From JAKOQB01 sp036824465 (lineage in GTDB: Bacteria; Pseudomonadota; Gammaproteobacteria; Burkholderiales; Burkholderiaceae_F), in the NCBI GenBank assembly GCA_036824465.1, contig DAITAC010000022.1, positions 1 to 45,748 on the forward strand: a stretch of DNA of 45,748 bases, in the 5' to 3' direction. Both the position numbers and the translations under genes were made by a program. This document shows positions 1 through 8,875 of this stretch, piece by piece; within the stretch, counting starts at the first letter, position 1, and each line of letters opens with the position of its first letter. The notes below the pieces were generated by a model. The model saw only the letters and a program-made list of their open reading frames with translations. It did not search any database and was not told the origin of the DNA.

Positions 1-309
1 CAGATCTTCGGCCCCAGGGACGAGTCGCTGGTCTTTTCCGATGACATCGAGAACGTCCCCGAGGAGTACCGGCAGGTCGGCACCTCGATCCTCATGGAGA
101 ACGACAGGGGCCAGACGCGCAGCTTTCTCGTGACGCATATGGACGACGAACGACTGACGGTCGATGGCAACAATCCGCTTTGCGGCAGGCAGGTCGTCTT
201 TACGCTCGAGATACTGACCGTGCGCGACGCCACTGATGAAGAGATCAGAGCGGGCGGGGCGATCCATGCGGGCGCCGATATCGACCCGTCGCTCTTGCGA
301 CCTGTTTGA
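1..309 (+). CDS. SlyD-like FKBP-type peptidyl-prolyl isomerase, C-terminal part (5' end outside window)
   Basis: The frame is open from base 1 to the TGA at 307-309, giving about 102 residues of a protein whose start lies to the left. The visible part contains the pattern VDGNNPLCGRQVVFTLEI followed by VRDATDEEI. This matches the end of the SlyD FKBP domain, where E. coli SlyD has VDGNHMLAG and REATEEEL. FKBP proteins of this type catalyse cis-trans prolyl isomerisation and act as cytoplasmic folding helpers. The histidine-rich metal-binding tail of E. coli SlyD is absent; the protein stops shortly after the FKBP core. An internal ATG at 94 is unlikely to be the start because conserved sequence continues upstream of it. 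Family assignment is fairly sure; a link to the sulfur genes nearby is only positional. Confidence 0.75.
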   Translation, partial: QIFGPRDESLVFSDDIENVPEEYRQVGTSILMENDRGQTRSFLVTHMDDERLTVDGNNPLCGRQVVFTLEILTVRDATDEEIRAGGAIHAGADIDPSLLRPV

Positions 310-394
310 GCGGCGGTGGTGAATGGCAACGAACGAACTTCGGGCATCGTTGATGGCACTTGCAGCCCTCACTTCACGGCAAGAAAGGTGACTT

Positions 395-556
395 ATGAGC
401 GAGCAGAAGCAGCCCCCCGCCAAGGTTCCTGACGGCGTTACGCGTTATCTGACAACGCGTCAGATGCCGCCAAACGAAAAGGGGTTCGTCGGTTTCGAAA
501 CCATCTGGAAACCGTTCCAGAAGGAAGCCGAATACAAGACACCGAAGCAGCCGTAG
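395..556 (+). CDS. Small unrecognised protein, 53 residues
   Basis: An ATG at 395 is preceded by a reasonable ribosome binding site (AAGAAAGG, 381-388) and opens a 53-codon frame ending in TAG at 554-556. The product begins MSEQKQPPAKVPDGVTRYL and is hydrophilic and charged, with no signal peptide, membrane segment or cysteine motif. I do not recognise a family. It lies between the SlyD-like gene and a broken aprA remnant, all on the same strand, so it may be a real small gene or flotsam beside a decayed locus. The ribosome binding site is the main support for it being translated. Confidence 0.4.
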   Translation: MSEQKQPPAKVPDGVTRYLTTRQMPPNEKGFVGFETIWKPFQKEAEYKTPKQP

Positions 557-638
557 GCGTCATGCCGGGACACGGATGAGCCGGTTCGCGCGCCCAGGAT
601 GCGAACCCACGAAGGGGATTGCCTCAACGGCGATTGCT

Positions 639-1266
639 TGGTTCACCGTCTGCGATGGGAGTGGTGTGCGCAGCATGTCGACCCCAGGAACATCACCCGG
701 AACCAGGGCGCATCGCGGCCAAGGCGGCGGTGAAGTACGTCGGGGACCACGGGCGCGAGCAGCCGCAAGTGAGCGACCAGGAGTTCCGCGAGCTCGAGCG
801 CGTGGTCTACCAGCCGCTGGAGAACTACCGGGTGGGCCGCAACGAGATCGTTGCCGGAACCGTTTCGCCCAGCTACCTGCTGCCGATCCACGGTCTTCAG
901 CGTCTCGAGAAGATCATGGACGAATATGTCGGCGGCATCAGCACCCACTACATGACCAACGGCACGCTGCTCGAGCGCGGGCTCGAGCTGCTCGGCATGC
1001 TGAAGGAAGACATGGGCCGCATGGGCGCCGAAGACCTTCACCAGCTTCAGCGCACATGGGACCTGAACCACCGGCTGTTGGCCTCAGAGTCGGTGACTCA
1101 TCGCACGCTGTTCCGCAAGGAAACGCGCTGGACGGAGTATTACTACCGGGGTGATCACATGAAGCTGGACGATGAGAACTGGCATTGCTTCACCCTGTCC
1201 CGCTACGACCGGAATAGCGGCAGGTGGGGAATGGAGAAGGCGCCCGACTACCACATCATCGACTGA
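639..1266 (+). pseudogene. aprA: aprA remnant: C-terminal third of adenylylsulfate reductase alpha subunit
   Basis: From about 706 to the TGA at 1264-1266 one frame encodes roughly 186 residues typical of the AprA C-terminus: GRIAAKAAVKYV, IMDEYVGGISTHYMTNG, then ENWHCFTLSRYD and EKAPDYHIID. AprA is the flavin subunit of cytoplasmic APS reductase, which in sulfur oxidisers turns sulfite and AMP into adenylylsulfate. Full-length AprA is above 600 residues. Upstream of 706 the similarity moves to another frame (FTVCDGSG near 639-662, where AprA has a FTVGDGVG-like stretch) and then fades, so there is a frameshift plus loss of the N-terminal two thirds including most of the FAD domain. No aprB or sat is visible. 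It is a dead fragment unless an assembly error is responsible. The 248 bp to the convergent transporter gene show no further gene. Confidence 0.8.
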
Positions 1267-1514
1267 CGGGGCTGAACTTCGAGCTTTCGAAAACGTGATG
1301 GCCCGCTTGGCGTCCCGTTGCCGGCTCTCGCGCCGCCGACGCGAACTCGCCCAACGGGTCGATAAGGGTCGGTCCTTAACGGCCTGAGCGATCACATCAA
1401 CAAACATCGGTCAGCGACCCACTGCGCTCGAAGCGGCCGGTCCGGCTGCGCGAAGTTCGGCGCCTCAACGGCGTCCAACACTGAGTTCAAACGAACCAAG
1501 AGCCTCGCGCCTGC

Positions 1515-2633
1515 TCAGCTGCGCTCCTCTCGCCACAGCAGATACTTCATCGTCGCAGTCGCGCCAAGGATGATCGACAGGAGCGCGAGGATCGAACCCA
1601 GCGCGAGCGTGGAGACGCCCGAGATCCCCTGCCCGATCGTGCAGCCGAGTGCGGTCACGCCGCCGAAGCCCATCAGCGTGGCGCCGATGATGTGATCACG
1701 CGTGTCGGTGGCCGAAGCAAAACCTTCCAGCCGGAACTGCCTGGTCGCCAACGCCCACGCGGCGGAGCCTGCGATCACGCCGAGCGCGGAGGCTATGCCG
1801 AAGCTCACCGCAAGCGACTTGTCGGTCCACAGCATCAGCAGCTCGAGCGTGTAGGCCATCGGCGCGACGAAGCTCAGCGACTCGGCCGCGCGCGTGTTGG
1901 TGGCGAAGAACACCATCTCCATCGTCTCCGGATTTTCGCCGTACCCGATGTGTCCGCTCAGATACCAGCCGGCCGTCACGATGAGCCCGATGATCACGCC
2001 GGCACCGATCTGTGTCGCATTGCCGCGGAAGCGCGCTTCCGCGAATACGAATGCGAGCAGACCGCCGCCGATCAATCCCGCCACGACGGCGAGCGCGGTC
2101 TTCACCGGCAAACCGCTCGCCCTGGCGAGCAACGCGGGCAGGTCTTGCCCCTTCAGGCCATACGCGGTCAGATCGAGCGCGAAGCGGTCCAGGTAGTCGA
2201 CCCGCCATTGCCCGAACAGGCCCTTGATCGTCATGTAGGCGGAGATGCCGACAAACGCGAACACGACGACCGAACGCAGACTGCCGCCGCCGATGCGCAG
2301 CAGAGTCTTGTTTGCGCAGCCGCCGGCGAGCGTCATGCCGATGCCGAAGATCAACCCGCCGACGATTGCCGACAGCCAGGCGAGCCGCGGGCGCGGATAG
2401 ATCGACTTCGACAAATCGACCAGCCCGAGGCCGCTGAGCACGCTGGCGCCGATGACGGCTACCGCAATCGCCAGCAGCCACATGCGCATGCGGCCCCAGT
2501 GCTGCATGTTCACAACATCGGAGATCGCGCCCATGGTGCAGAAGTTCGCGCGATTGGCCACCAAACCGAAAACGAACGCAAGCGCGAAACCGCCCCACAC
2601 GACGACGCTCGCGGCGCTGATGGATCCGGTCAC
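1515..2633 (-). CDS. YeeE/YedE family sulfur-compound transporter, 372 residues
   Basis: This is a polytopic inner-membrane protein with roughly ten hydrophobic segments and the glycine/cysteine motifs of the Sulf_transp (YeeE/YedE, TsuA) family: RANFCTMGAISDVV near residue 29, GMTLAGGCANKTLLRIGGG near residue 100, and TALGCTIGQGISGVSTLALG near the C-terminus. Members studied in other bacteria import thiosulfate using conserved cysteines, which are present here. It ends the dsr operon, with 39 bp between it and dsrR, in the place where other dsr clusters may carry dsrS. The inferred role is moving thiosulfate or another reduced sulfur species across the membrane; the substrate cannot be read from sequence. 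The start is an ATG. Confidence 0.85.
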   Translation of the reverse strand: MTGSISAASVVVWGGFALAFVFGLVANRANFCTMGAISDVVNMQHWGRMRMWLLAIAVAVIGASVLSGLGLVDLSKSIYPRPRLAWLSAIVGGLIFGIGMTLAGGCANKTLLRIGGGSLRSVVVFAFVGISAYMTIKGLFGQWRVDYLDRFALDLTAYGLKGQDLPALLARASGLPVKTALAVVAGLIGGGLLAFVFAEARFRGNATQIGAGVIIGLIVTAGWYLSGHIGYGENPETMEMVFFATNTRAAESLSFVAPMAYTLELLMLWTDKSLAVSFGIASALGVIAGSAAWALATRQFRLEGFASATDTRDHIIGATLMGFGGVTALGCTIGQGISGVSTLALGSILALLSIILGATATMKYLLWREERS

Positions 2634-2672
2634 TGTCTGCCTGCCCCTGTTTCAATCACCCGGCACTGTGAA

Positions 2673-3050
2673 TCAACCGCAACCGCCATTGCCACACGCA
2701 CATCCGCCGCCACCCGCCGCGCCGGGCTCCGCCGCTGGCGGGACCCCGGGCTCATCGCGAAGCGCGCCGGCGCGGTAGAAGACGAAGCGCTGCTCGCCCG
2801 GCGTGATCTCGACGAAATCGATCACGGTCCCCTCGATTGCCTCCAGCGACGGCGGTGACACCAGCAACGTGATGCCGGCATCGGTGACGACTTCCTCGTC
2901 CTGCTCGCGCCGCTCGTCGAAACCCATGCCGTACTCGGTTTCCCCGTTCGCGGCGCGCCGCGCCGCCACCCGCAGGCGGACACCCTCCTCGGTCTGATTG
3001 CTCAGCGCCGCCCTGATCTGCGCTGCTGCCGCCGGCGTGACCTCGATCAT
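2673..3050 (-). CDS. dsrR: DsrR, A-type (IscA-like) Dsr accessory protein with a cysteine-rich tail
   Basis: The protein has 125 residues. The first ~95 (MIEVTPAAAAQIRAAL to ITPGEQRFVFYRAG) have the A-type scaffold fold signature shared with IscA/SufA and match DsrR of purple sulfur bacteria, a post-transcriptional accessory for Dsr expression. DsrR is described as lacking the three Fe-S ligand cysteines of IscA; the core here also has no cysteine. Unusually, a C-terminal extension of about 25 residues (EPGVPPAAEPGAAG followed by GGGCACGNGGCG) adds three clustered cysteines. The gene starts 15 bp after dsrN and precedes the YeeE/YedE gene in the same transcription unit. Position and core sequence make the identification good; the metal-binding capacity of the tail is inference. 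Confidence 0.82.
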   Translation of the reverse strand: MIEVTPAAAAQIRAALSNQTEEGVRLRVAARRAANGETEYGMGFDERREQDEEVVTDAGITLLVSPPSLEAIEGTVIDFVEITPGEQRFVFYRAGALRDEPGVPPAAEPGAAGGGGCACGNGGCG

Positions 3051-3065
3051 CTTTCCTCTCCCCCA

Positions 3066-4466
3066 TCAAGCGGCGAAGACGCCGCGGTGCGCCGGTTGGA
3101 TGCGTCGCCCGGATTTGGCTGCTCTCGCAAAGGACACGAAACGCGCTGGCCAGTCGTGGCCGGCGACGCTGCGCAAGTGCGTGTACGACGCCAGCGTGTT
3201 CCGATACACGATTCCATCATGCTCGCCATCGATGCCGTGACCGCGCTGGACCTGAAACGCGAAGCGCAGTGCCGGATCGAGATTGATCAGCCTGGAGTGA
3301 TGAAACTCGTGCGCCTTGATCAGGGTTGTCACCGGTCGCGGCCAGGGACTTGCGTCTGTCTCTCGCAGATGCACGTAGCCGCGCCCGACCGGGCGCTCCT
3401 GCATGGCGACGTCGGCCGCGATCGCACCGACCATCGGATGCGTGGCGCCGTGCCAGCTGATCGAGCGCGCGAGGTACATCAGTCCGCCGCATTCCGCGTA
3501 GGTCGGCAATCCGGCGTCGACGGCCGTGCGGATGTCGGCCAGCAGGCTGCGGTTGGCCGACAGTTCAGGCGCCAGCACTTCGGGAAACCCGCCGCCAATG
3601 AACAGCGCATCGATCGGCGGCAGGTGCGGATCGTTCAACGTGTCAATGAATACCAACCGTGCGCCGGCGCGTTCGAAGGCGTCCAGATCCTCGGCATAGT
3701 AGAAGCCAAACGCGCGATCGCGCGCGATGCCGACCGTCAGGTCCGGCGTCGGTAATGGCGCGCGCTGTCGCATCGGTGCGGCATCCGATGAACCGCACGG
3801 CGCAAGCACACGGTCGAGATCGACCACGGCAGTGATTGCCTGCGCCAGTCGATCAATCAAGGCCCGCGACTGGGCAAATTCGCTCGCCGGCATCAATCCC
3901 AGATGTCGCTCCCGGATCGACAGCGAAGCGTCTTCCTGCAAGGCGCCGAGCACCGGCACATCGGTGTAGTGCTCGATCACCGCACGCAACTTGGACTCAT
4001 GACGGGAGCCGCCGAGCCGGTTGAGGATCACCCCGGCAATGTGCACGTCGCGGTCGAACGCCTGGTAACCGAGAATCAGAGGCGCAATCCCGCGCGTCAT
4101 GCCGCGGGCGTCGAGCACAAGCACGACCGGCAGATCAAGCAGGCGTGCCACGGCGGCATTGCTGTTGCTGCCGTCGAGCGACAGGCCGTCGTACAAACCC
4201 TTGTTGCCCTCCACGAGCGCGATTTCCGCGCCCGCGCAGGCCTGCGCAAATGCGCCACGCACTTCGTCCGGCGGCGACAGGTACAGGTCGAGGTTGCGGC
4301 ATGCCCGCCCCGCGGCGGCAGTCAGCCACAGCGGATCGATGTAATCGGGCCCCTTCTTGAACGGCTGCACCGCATGCCCGCGTGTGCGCAGCGCGGCTGC
4401 CAACCCGATCGCAACGGTTGTCTTGCCGGACGACTTGTGTGCAGCGGAAACGAGGAAACGGTGCAT
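3066..4466 (-). CDS. dsrN: DsrN, CbiA-like sirohydrochlorin/sirohaem amidase
   Basis: The 466-residue protein resembles cobyrinate a,c-diamide synthase. It has an N-terminal P-loop (AAHKSSGKTT, residues ~8-17), KKGPDYIDPLW near 38, and a C-terminal class I glutamine amidotransferase domain with the nucleophile in YAECGGLMYL (Cys326). DsrN is known in sulfur oxidisers and sulfate reducers as the glutamine-dependent enzyme that amidates sirohaem, the prosthetic group of DsrAB. A cobalamin-specific CbiA is the alternative, but the gene sits between dsrP and dsrR with 32 and 15 bp gaps and no other cobalamin genes are near, so the Dsr role is preferred. The start ATG is the first in frame after dsrP. 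Confidence 0.88.
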   Translation of the reverse strand: MHRFLVSAAHKSSGKTTVAIGLAAALRTRGHAVQPFKKGPDYIDPLWLTAAAGRACRNLDLYLSPPDEVRGAFAQACAGAEIALVEGNKGLYDGLSLDGSNSNAAVARLLDLPVVLVLDARGMTRGIAPLILGYQAFDRDVHIAGVILNRLGGSRHESKLRAVIEHYTDVPVLGALQEDASLSIRERHLGLMPASEFAQSRALIDRLAQAITAVVDLDRVLAPCGSSDAAPMRQRAPLPTPDLTVGIARDRAFGFYYAEDLDAFERAGARLVFIDTLNDPHLPPIDALFIGGGFPEVLAPELSANRSLLADIRTAVDAGLPTYAECGGLMYLARSISWHGATHPMVGAIAADVAMQERPVGRGYVHLRETDASPWPRPVTTLIKAHEFHHSRLINLDPALRFAFQVQRGHGIDGEHDGIVYRNTLASYTHLRSVAGHDWPARFVSFARAAKSGRRIQPAHRGVFAA

Positions 4467-4498
4467 GCGTGCCTGCAGGTCCGCCGGTCGCCGCAGCC

Positions 4499-5695
4499 TC
4501 AGGGCTGCGGACTAAGCGTCTGATCGAGCCGCTCGGGTAACAGCGCCAGCGCACGCAGCACCGCCGCGATGATCGCCGCCGCGAGGCCGACACCGCCCAA
4601 GCCGAACAGCAGCTCAGCCACGCTCGGCGTGTACGGATGGATTTCGCCGTCGAAGAAGCTGCTCGATTCGACCATGCCCGGGAACAGGATCTGCGGATAC
4701 GCCTGCCCACCGATGACGATCACGTACACCTGCGCCAGCCCCCCCAGCACGACCAGCGCGCAGGCCGCGGCGATGGCCCCGCGCGAGATCTGCGAGCGCA
4801 TCAGCAGCGCCAGTGGCGCCACACCGCCGACCAGCACCTGGCCGAGCCACAACAGAACTGTGTACACACCGCCATCGAAGAGCAGGAACTGCCCGACGTC
4901 GTGGGAGCGCGCAACGTAAAACTTCGAAAAGTAGAACAGCGCCGCGCCATACAGAGACGCGCCGACACTGATTGCGAGCAGGTTCTTGAGTCGGCGCAAC
5001 AGATCCTCTGCGATCGGCCGGCCGTCCCAGCGGCAGGCGGCGAGCAGTACCAGTATGAAGACCGCCGTGCCGTAGGTCGCGGAAAGCACAATGATCACCG
5101 GCACGAGCAGCGGCGAGTCGTAGGCTGCACGCGCGACCATGGCACCGAACATCAGGCCCGTGCCGGTGGCGAGCAGGAGTTGCCAGAAAAACGCCACGAT
5201 CGCCGCCGCCTTGGCGTACCGGTTCATGCGGCGCTCGAGCAGGAACCAGAAATAGATCGCCACGCTGGCGAGGAATCCGTTGTAGAGAACGACCCTGAGG
5301 GCGAAGATCGAACTGGTGTTCAGATGCGTCATCGCCACGACCATCCGGTCGACGCGCGCCAGATCCAGCATCAGCAGCGCCAGGCCACCGACCAGCAAAG
5401 CCATCGAAACCAGCGCCGACAACGGGGCGATCGGCTCGTAGACCGCCTTGCCGAATACCGACGCCGCCATCGCAACGTTGAGCGCGCCGATGGCGGCAAC
5501 GATGAGAAAAACGGCAAACACATGCGGCAAACCCCATACGATCTGGTTGTCCATGCCGGTCACGATGTGCCCGTAATGCTCGACGTAGAAGAACGCCGCG
5601 GCACCCAGCGCAAGGGGGACGGCAAGCCATGCCATCAGTCCCCAGAAGCGCCGGTCTGTGCCACTGAGCTCGCGGTAGACGATCGATGCCGCCAT
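4499..5695 (-). CDS. dsrP: DsrP, NrfD-like quinone-interacting membrane subunit of DsrMKJOP
   Basis: The 398-residue protein is almost entirely hydrophobic, with about ten membrane segments in the NrfD/PsrC pattern and no cofactor-binding cysteine motif, as expected for this subunit. DsrP exchanges electrons with the quinone pool and anchors the periplasmic DsrO/DsrJ half of the complex. The ATG at 5695 follows the dsrO stop by a single base, so translation is probably coupled. The stop precedes dsrN by 32 bp. Confidence 0.9.
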   Translation of the reverse strand: MAASIVYRELSGTDRRFWGLMAWLAVPLALGAAAFFYVEHYGHIVTGMDNQIVWGLPHVFAVFLIVAAIGALNVAMAASVFGKAVYEPIAPLSALVSMALLVGGLALLMLDLARVDRMVVAMTHLNTSSIFALRVVLYNGFLASVAIYFWFLLERRMNRYAKAAAIVAFFWQLLLATGTGLMFGAMVARAAYDSPLLVPVIIVLSATYGTAVFILVLLAACRWDGRPIAEDLLRRLKNLLAISVGASLYGAALFYFSKFYVARSHDVGQFLLFDGGVYTVLLWLGQVLVGGVAPLALLMRSQISRGAIAAACALVVLGGLAQVYVIVIGGQAYPQILFPGMVESSSFFDGEIHPYTPSVAELLFGLGGVGLAAAIIAAVLRALALLPERLDQTLSPQP

Positions 5696-5696
5696 G

Positions 5697-6443
5697 TCAC
5701 AGTCCCTGATAGCGCACGGCGGGATTGAGTTTCAGGTCGGCTCGTATCTTTGACGTGCCGAATTTCGCGACGCGTTGCGCGATCTCGCTTTGCGGATTGT
5801 TCAGGTCGCCGAAGATCATCGCGTTGTGCCCGGCTTTGGTACAGGCCTCGACGCATGCGGGCTGTCGATCCCGATCGATGCGGTGCACGCACAGCGTGCA
5901 GCCCTCGGCGCAGCCCTTGCCGCGCGGCACGTCCGGGTTCTGGTCGGTCACGTCGTCAAAGACGATCGAGCGCGCCTTGTAGGGGCAGGCCATCATGCAA
6001 TAGCGGCAGCCGATGCAGGTGTGCCGGTCGACCAGCACGATGCCGTCGGCGCGCTTGAACGATGCGCCGGTCGGACAGACATCAACGCAGGGCGGATGCT
6101 CGCAATGCTGACACATCACCGGCACCGAATGCGTGCGCCCGCTGCGTCGGTCCTTCAACTCGACTTTGCGTATCCACTGGGCGTCAGTGCGTGGACGTCC
6201 AGTGTCCTTGATGCCGTTCTCGGTGGCGCAGGCTTTCACACAGTCGTCGCAGCCGGTGGCGCATTTGTCAGTTTCGATCAACAAACCCCAACGAACCTGC
6301 TTCGAGGCGGCCTGTTCAGGCGCACGCGCACTGGCGACCTCGATCAGCCGGACCCCTGGCGCGAGCATCACTCCGCCCAGAGTGGCTGAGGAGATGGCGA
6401 GAAACCCGCGCCGGCTGAGTCCGCTTCCTTCGTTCGTGCTCAT
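5697..6443 (-). CDS. dsrO: DsrO, periplasmic ferredoxin-like iron-sulfur subunit
   Basis: The 248-residue protein opens with MSTNEGSGLSRRGFLAISSA, a twin-arginine signal, so it is exported folded with its clusters. Four cysteine groups for [4Fe-4S] clusters are visible: CATGCDDCVKAC, CQHCEHPPCVDVCPTG, CIGCRYCMMACPYKA, and CAEGCTLC with a later CVEAC. This is the DmsB/HybA-type polyferredoxin that links triheme DsrJ to membrane DsrP. The ATG at 6443 overlaps the dsrJ stop (ATGA). An upstream ATG at 6485 would lie inside dsrJ and put 14 residues before the Tat signal, so it was not chosen. Confidence 0.92.
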   Translation of the reverse strand: MSTNEGSGLSRRGFLAISSATLGGVMLAPGVRLIEVASARAPEQAASKQVRWGLLIETDKCATGCDDCVKACATENGIKDTGRPRTDAQWIRKVELKDRRSGRTHSVPVMCQHCEHPPCVDVCPTGASFKRADGIVLVDRHTCIGCRYCMMACPYKARSIVFDDVTDQNPDVPRGKGCAEGCTLCVHRIDRDRQPACVEACTKAGHNAMIFGDLNNPQSEIAQRVAKFGTSKIRADLKLNPAVRYQGL

Positions 6444-6889
6444 GGCTTCGCCCCGGTCGCCAGCTTTGGCCTGGAAGTGTGGCACTCAAAGCAATCGAGC
6501 TTGACGCCTGCGTAATCGTGGCAACTCTGGCAGAAGCCTTTGTCGCCGAGCACGCTGCCGGTCCGCGCGCTTGCGTGGCACTCGATGCAGCCTTGCAGGC
6601 TGTGCTGGCGCGTGCGGATACCGTCGCGCACCGTCAGATCGCGCTGGTGCCTGAGCATGTCCGGGTGTCCCCGCCGCATGGTGGCAGTGTCTTCCACGCA
6701 CCGGCCCGGCTTCTCGATGTTGATGGCCGGTTTCGGCACACGCTCGGCGGTCAGAGCGAGCGCGGGCACAAGCAGCGCGATGAGCAACGCAAACCCAAGC
6801 CGAGTCCCGTCCAGGCGTAAGGACGAATGCTCCTGCGCCCCGGTCAAGGAAAAGGCCGGCGCCGGGATCGGATTGGGCAGCCAACGCAC
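6440..6889 (-). CDS. dsrJ: DsrJ, triheme cytochrome c subunit
   Basis: The 149-residue protein has an N-terminal hydrophobic anchor (GFALLIALLVPALAL, ~33-47) and three c-type heme sites: CIECH, CQSCH and CFECH. An extra cysteine in PGRCVED fits the position of the unusual histidine/cysteine heme ligand reported for DsrJ. It is the periplasmic electron carrier of DsrMKJOP. There is no ATG between the dsrL stop and the anchor. I chose the GTG at 6889, 16 bp after the dsrL stop and preceded by GGGAAA, which gives about 30 cytoplasmic residues before the anchor. The start is therefore less certain than the identity. Confidence 0.9.
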   Translation of the reverse strand: MRWLPNPIPAPAFSLTGAQEHSSLRLDGTRLGFALLIALLVPALALTAERVPKPAINIEKPGRCVEDTATMRRGHPDMLRHQRDLTVRDGIRTRQHSLQGCIECHASARTGSVLGDKGFCQSCHDYAGVKLDCFECHTSRPKLATGAKP

Positions 6890-6905
6890 AATGATTTCCC
6901 GCGAT

Positions 6906-8858
6906 CTACTCGCCCAACCCCATCTGGATGTATCCGGTCGGGCACACATCGGCGCAGATATGGCAGCCGACGCAGCGGTCGTAGTCGGTGTAGACGTAGC
7001 GACCGGTGGTCGCCTCCTTCTTCGGAACTTTCTTGACGGCAATCTGCGGGCAGTACACCACGCAGTTGTCGCACTCGAAGCACTGCCCGCAGCTCATGCA
7101 GCGCTTGGCCTCGGCCACCGCCTGCTGTTCGTTCAGTGCGTCCAACCGCTCTTCGAAGTTCCCAAGTGCGGATTCGCGGGTCAGCGTGATGAACCTGCGG
7201 TGGTTGCGCGCGGTGAACCCGAAGTGGCCGAGGAACAGCTGGGAGTGCGGAATCACGTAGCGGTCCGAGCGGTCGTCGAAATTGTGGATCGCGCCGGGGT
7301 TCTTGTCGGTGCCGTGCAGAGGCTCCTTCACCTGCGGCAGCTGCACGCCTTTCTCGACGTACTTGCGCATCAGATCGAACGAATGCACATCGATCTTTGG
7401 CCGTTTCTCCTGTTCCTCGCCCGCGAGAAAGCGATCGATGCCTTCCGCCGCGATGGCGCCATGCCCGATCGCCGTTGTCAGCAGATGCGGCCGCAGCACA
7501 TCGCCGCCGGCAAATACCCCCGGCTTGCCGCTCACCTGATAGTTGCGATCCGCACCGATCCCGCCCTTGCTGTCCTTGAATTCCTCCAGCCCCGTGAAGT
7601 CGACCGCCTGACCGATCGCGGACACGATCAGATCGCATGCAATGTCCTGCTCGGTGCCCTCTTTGACCTTGATCTCCAGGCGCGGGCCGATCATCTTCGC
7701 TTCGCACTCGGCCACGCGCAGCGCAATGGCGCGGCCGTCGGGTCCGCGCACGAGGCCTATCGGGGCAAGGCCGCCGCGGATGTCGATGCCCTCGGCCTGT
7801 GCCTGCTCGACTTCGTGCTTGTTCGCGAGCATCTTGTCGACCGGGAACACCGTTGTCAGCGTGACTTCCGCGCCCTGCTTGACCGAGATCTCGGCGACGT
7901 CATGCGCCATATACCCGGCGATGGCGCCTTCGAGATCGGTTGGCTTCGCGTGCTCGATATGGCCGAGACGGCGCGCCACCGTAGCCACGTCGATCGACGT
8001 GTCGCCGCCGCCGACGACGACGACGCGCTTGCCCACATGCTGCAGCCGGCCGTCGTTGAACGCGCGCAGGAATGCGGTGGCGGTCACCACGTTCGGCGCC
8101 TCGCAATCAGCCACTGGCAGCGCGCGTCCGGCCTGCGCGCCCATGCCGAGGAACAGCGCGTCGAATTCAAGCCGCAATTCATCGACCGTGATGTCCGTGC
8201 CGATGCGGCACTTCAGCCGCGCCTCGACGCCGAGGTCGAGGATGCGCTGGATCTCGGCGTCGAGCACCTCGCGCGGCGTGCGGAAACCCGGAATGCCATA
8301 GCGCATCATGCCGCCGAGGAGTTCGCGCTCGTCGAAGATCGTCACGGCGTGGCCCTTCAGCGCCAACTGGTAGGCACACGAAAGCCCTGCCGGGCCGCCG
8401 CCGATGACCGCAACTTTTCTGTCTGTCCGTTTCTGCGGCGCGTTGAACTTCAGGTTGTTCTTGATCGCCCACTCGCCGAGGTAGTGCTCGACCGAGTTGA
8501 TGCCAACATGGTCCTCGACCTCGTTGCGGTTGCAGCCGGTCTCGCACGGCGCCGGGCACACGCGACCCATGATCGAAGGAAACGGATTGGCCTCCGTCAG
8601 CCGGCGCCACGCGTACTCCTGCCAGCTCATCCCCGACGGCGGCTTCTCCATGCCGCGCACGATGTTGAGATACCCGCGGATGTCCTCGCCGGACGGGCAG
8701 CTGCCCTGGCATGGCGGCGTCGACTGGATGTACGTCGGGCACTTATGCGAGTGATCGGCGCTAAAGATCTTCTGGTGCAGATCTTTCCACTGATAGTCGC
8801 CATCCTTGTACTTGCGGAAGGTCAGCGGCTGGGTTTCGCTTTCGGTGGTTGTCGACAT
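6906..8858 (-). CDS. dsrL: DsrL, iron-sulfur flavoprotein NAD(P) oxidoreductase
   Basis: The 650-residue protein starts at the ATG at 8858 (MSTTTESE), preceded by GGAGAAG; a longer open frame upstream only overlaps dsrK. Order of motifs: an N-terminal cysteine region (TPPCQGSCPSGEDI and CPAPCETGC), FAD-binding VIGGGPAGLSCAYQ, a second nucleotide fold VVVGGGDTSIDVATVARR, and a C-terminal ferredoxin part with CMSCGQCFECDNCVVYC and CVGCHICADVCPTG. It is related to the small subunit of glutamate synthase. In sulfur oxidisers DsrL partners DsrAB and transfers electrons from sulfite formation to NAD(P)+. It is essential for oxidation of stored sulfur in Allochromatium, and its presence marks the oxidative Dsr type. 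Confidence 0.94.
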   Translation of the reverse strand: MSTTTESETQPLTFRKYKDGDYQWKDLHQKIFSADHSHKCPTYIQSTPPCQGSCPSGEDIRGYLNIVRGMEKPPSGMSWQEYAWRRLTEANPFPSIMGRVCPAPCETGCNRNEVEDHVGINSVEHYLGEWAIKNNLKFNAPQKRTDRKVAVIGGGPAGLSCAYQLALKGHAVTIFDERELLGGMMRYGIPGFRTPREVLDAEIQRILDLGVEARLKCRIGTDITVDELRLEFDALFLGMGAQAGRALPVADCEAPNVVTATAFLRAFNDGRLQHVGKRVVVVGGGDTSIDVATVARRLGHIEHAKPTDLEGAIAGYMAHDVAEISVKQGAEVTLTTVFPVDKMLANKHEVEQAQAEGIDIRGGLAPIGLVRGPDGRAIALRVAECEAKMIGPRLEIKVKEGTEQDIACDLIVSAIGQAVDFTGLEEFKDSKGGIGADRNYQVSGKPGVFAGGDVLRPHLLTTAIGHGAIAAEGIDRFLAGEEQEKRPKIDVHSFDLMRKYVEKGVQLPQVKEPLHGTDKNPGAIHNFDDRSDRYVIPHSQLFLGHFGFTARNHRRFITLTRESALGNFEERLDALNEQQAVAEAKRCMSCGQCFECDNCVVYCPQIAVKKVPKKEATTGRYVYTDYDRCVGCHICADVCPTGYIQMGLGE

Positions 8859-8875
8859 CGATCTTCTCCGGAAAC

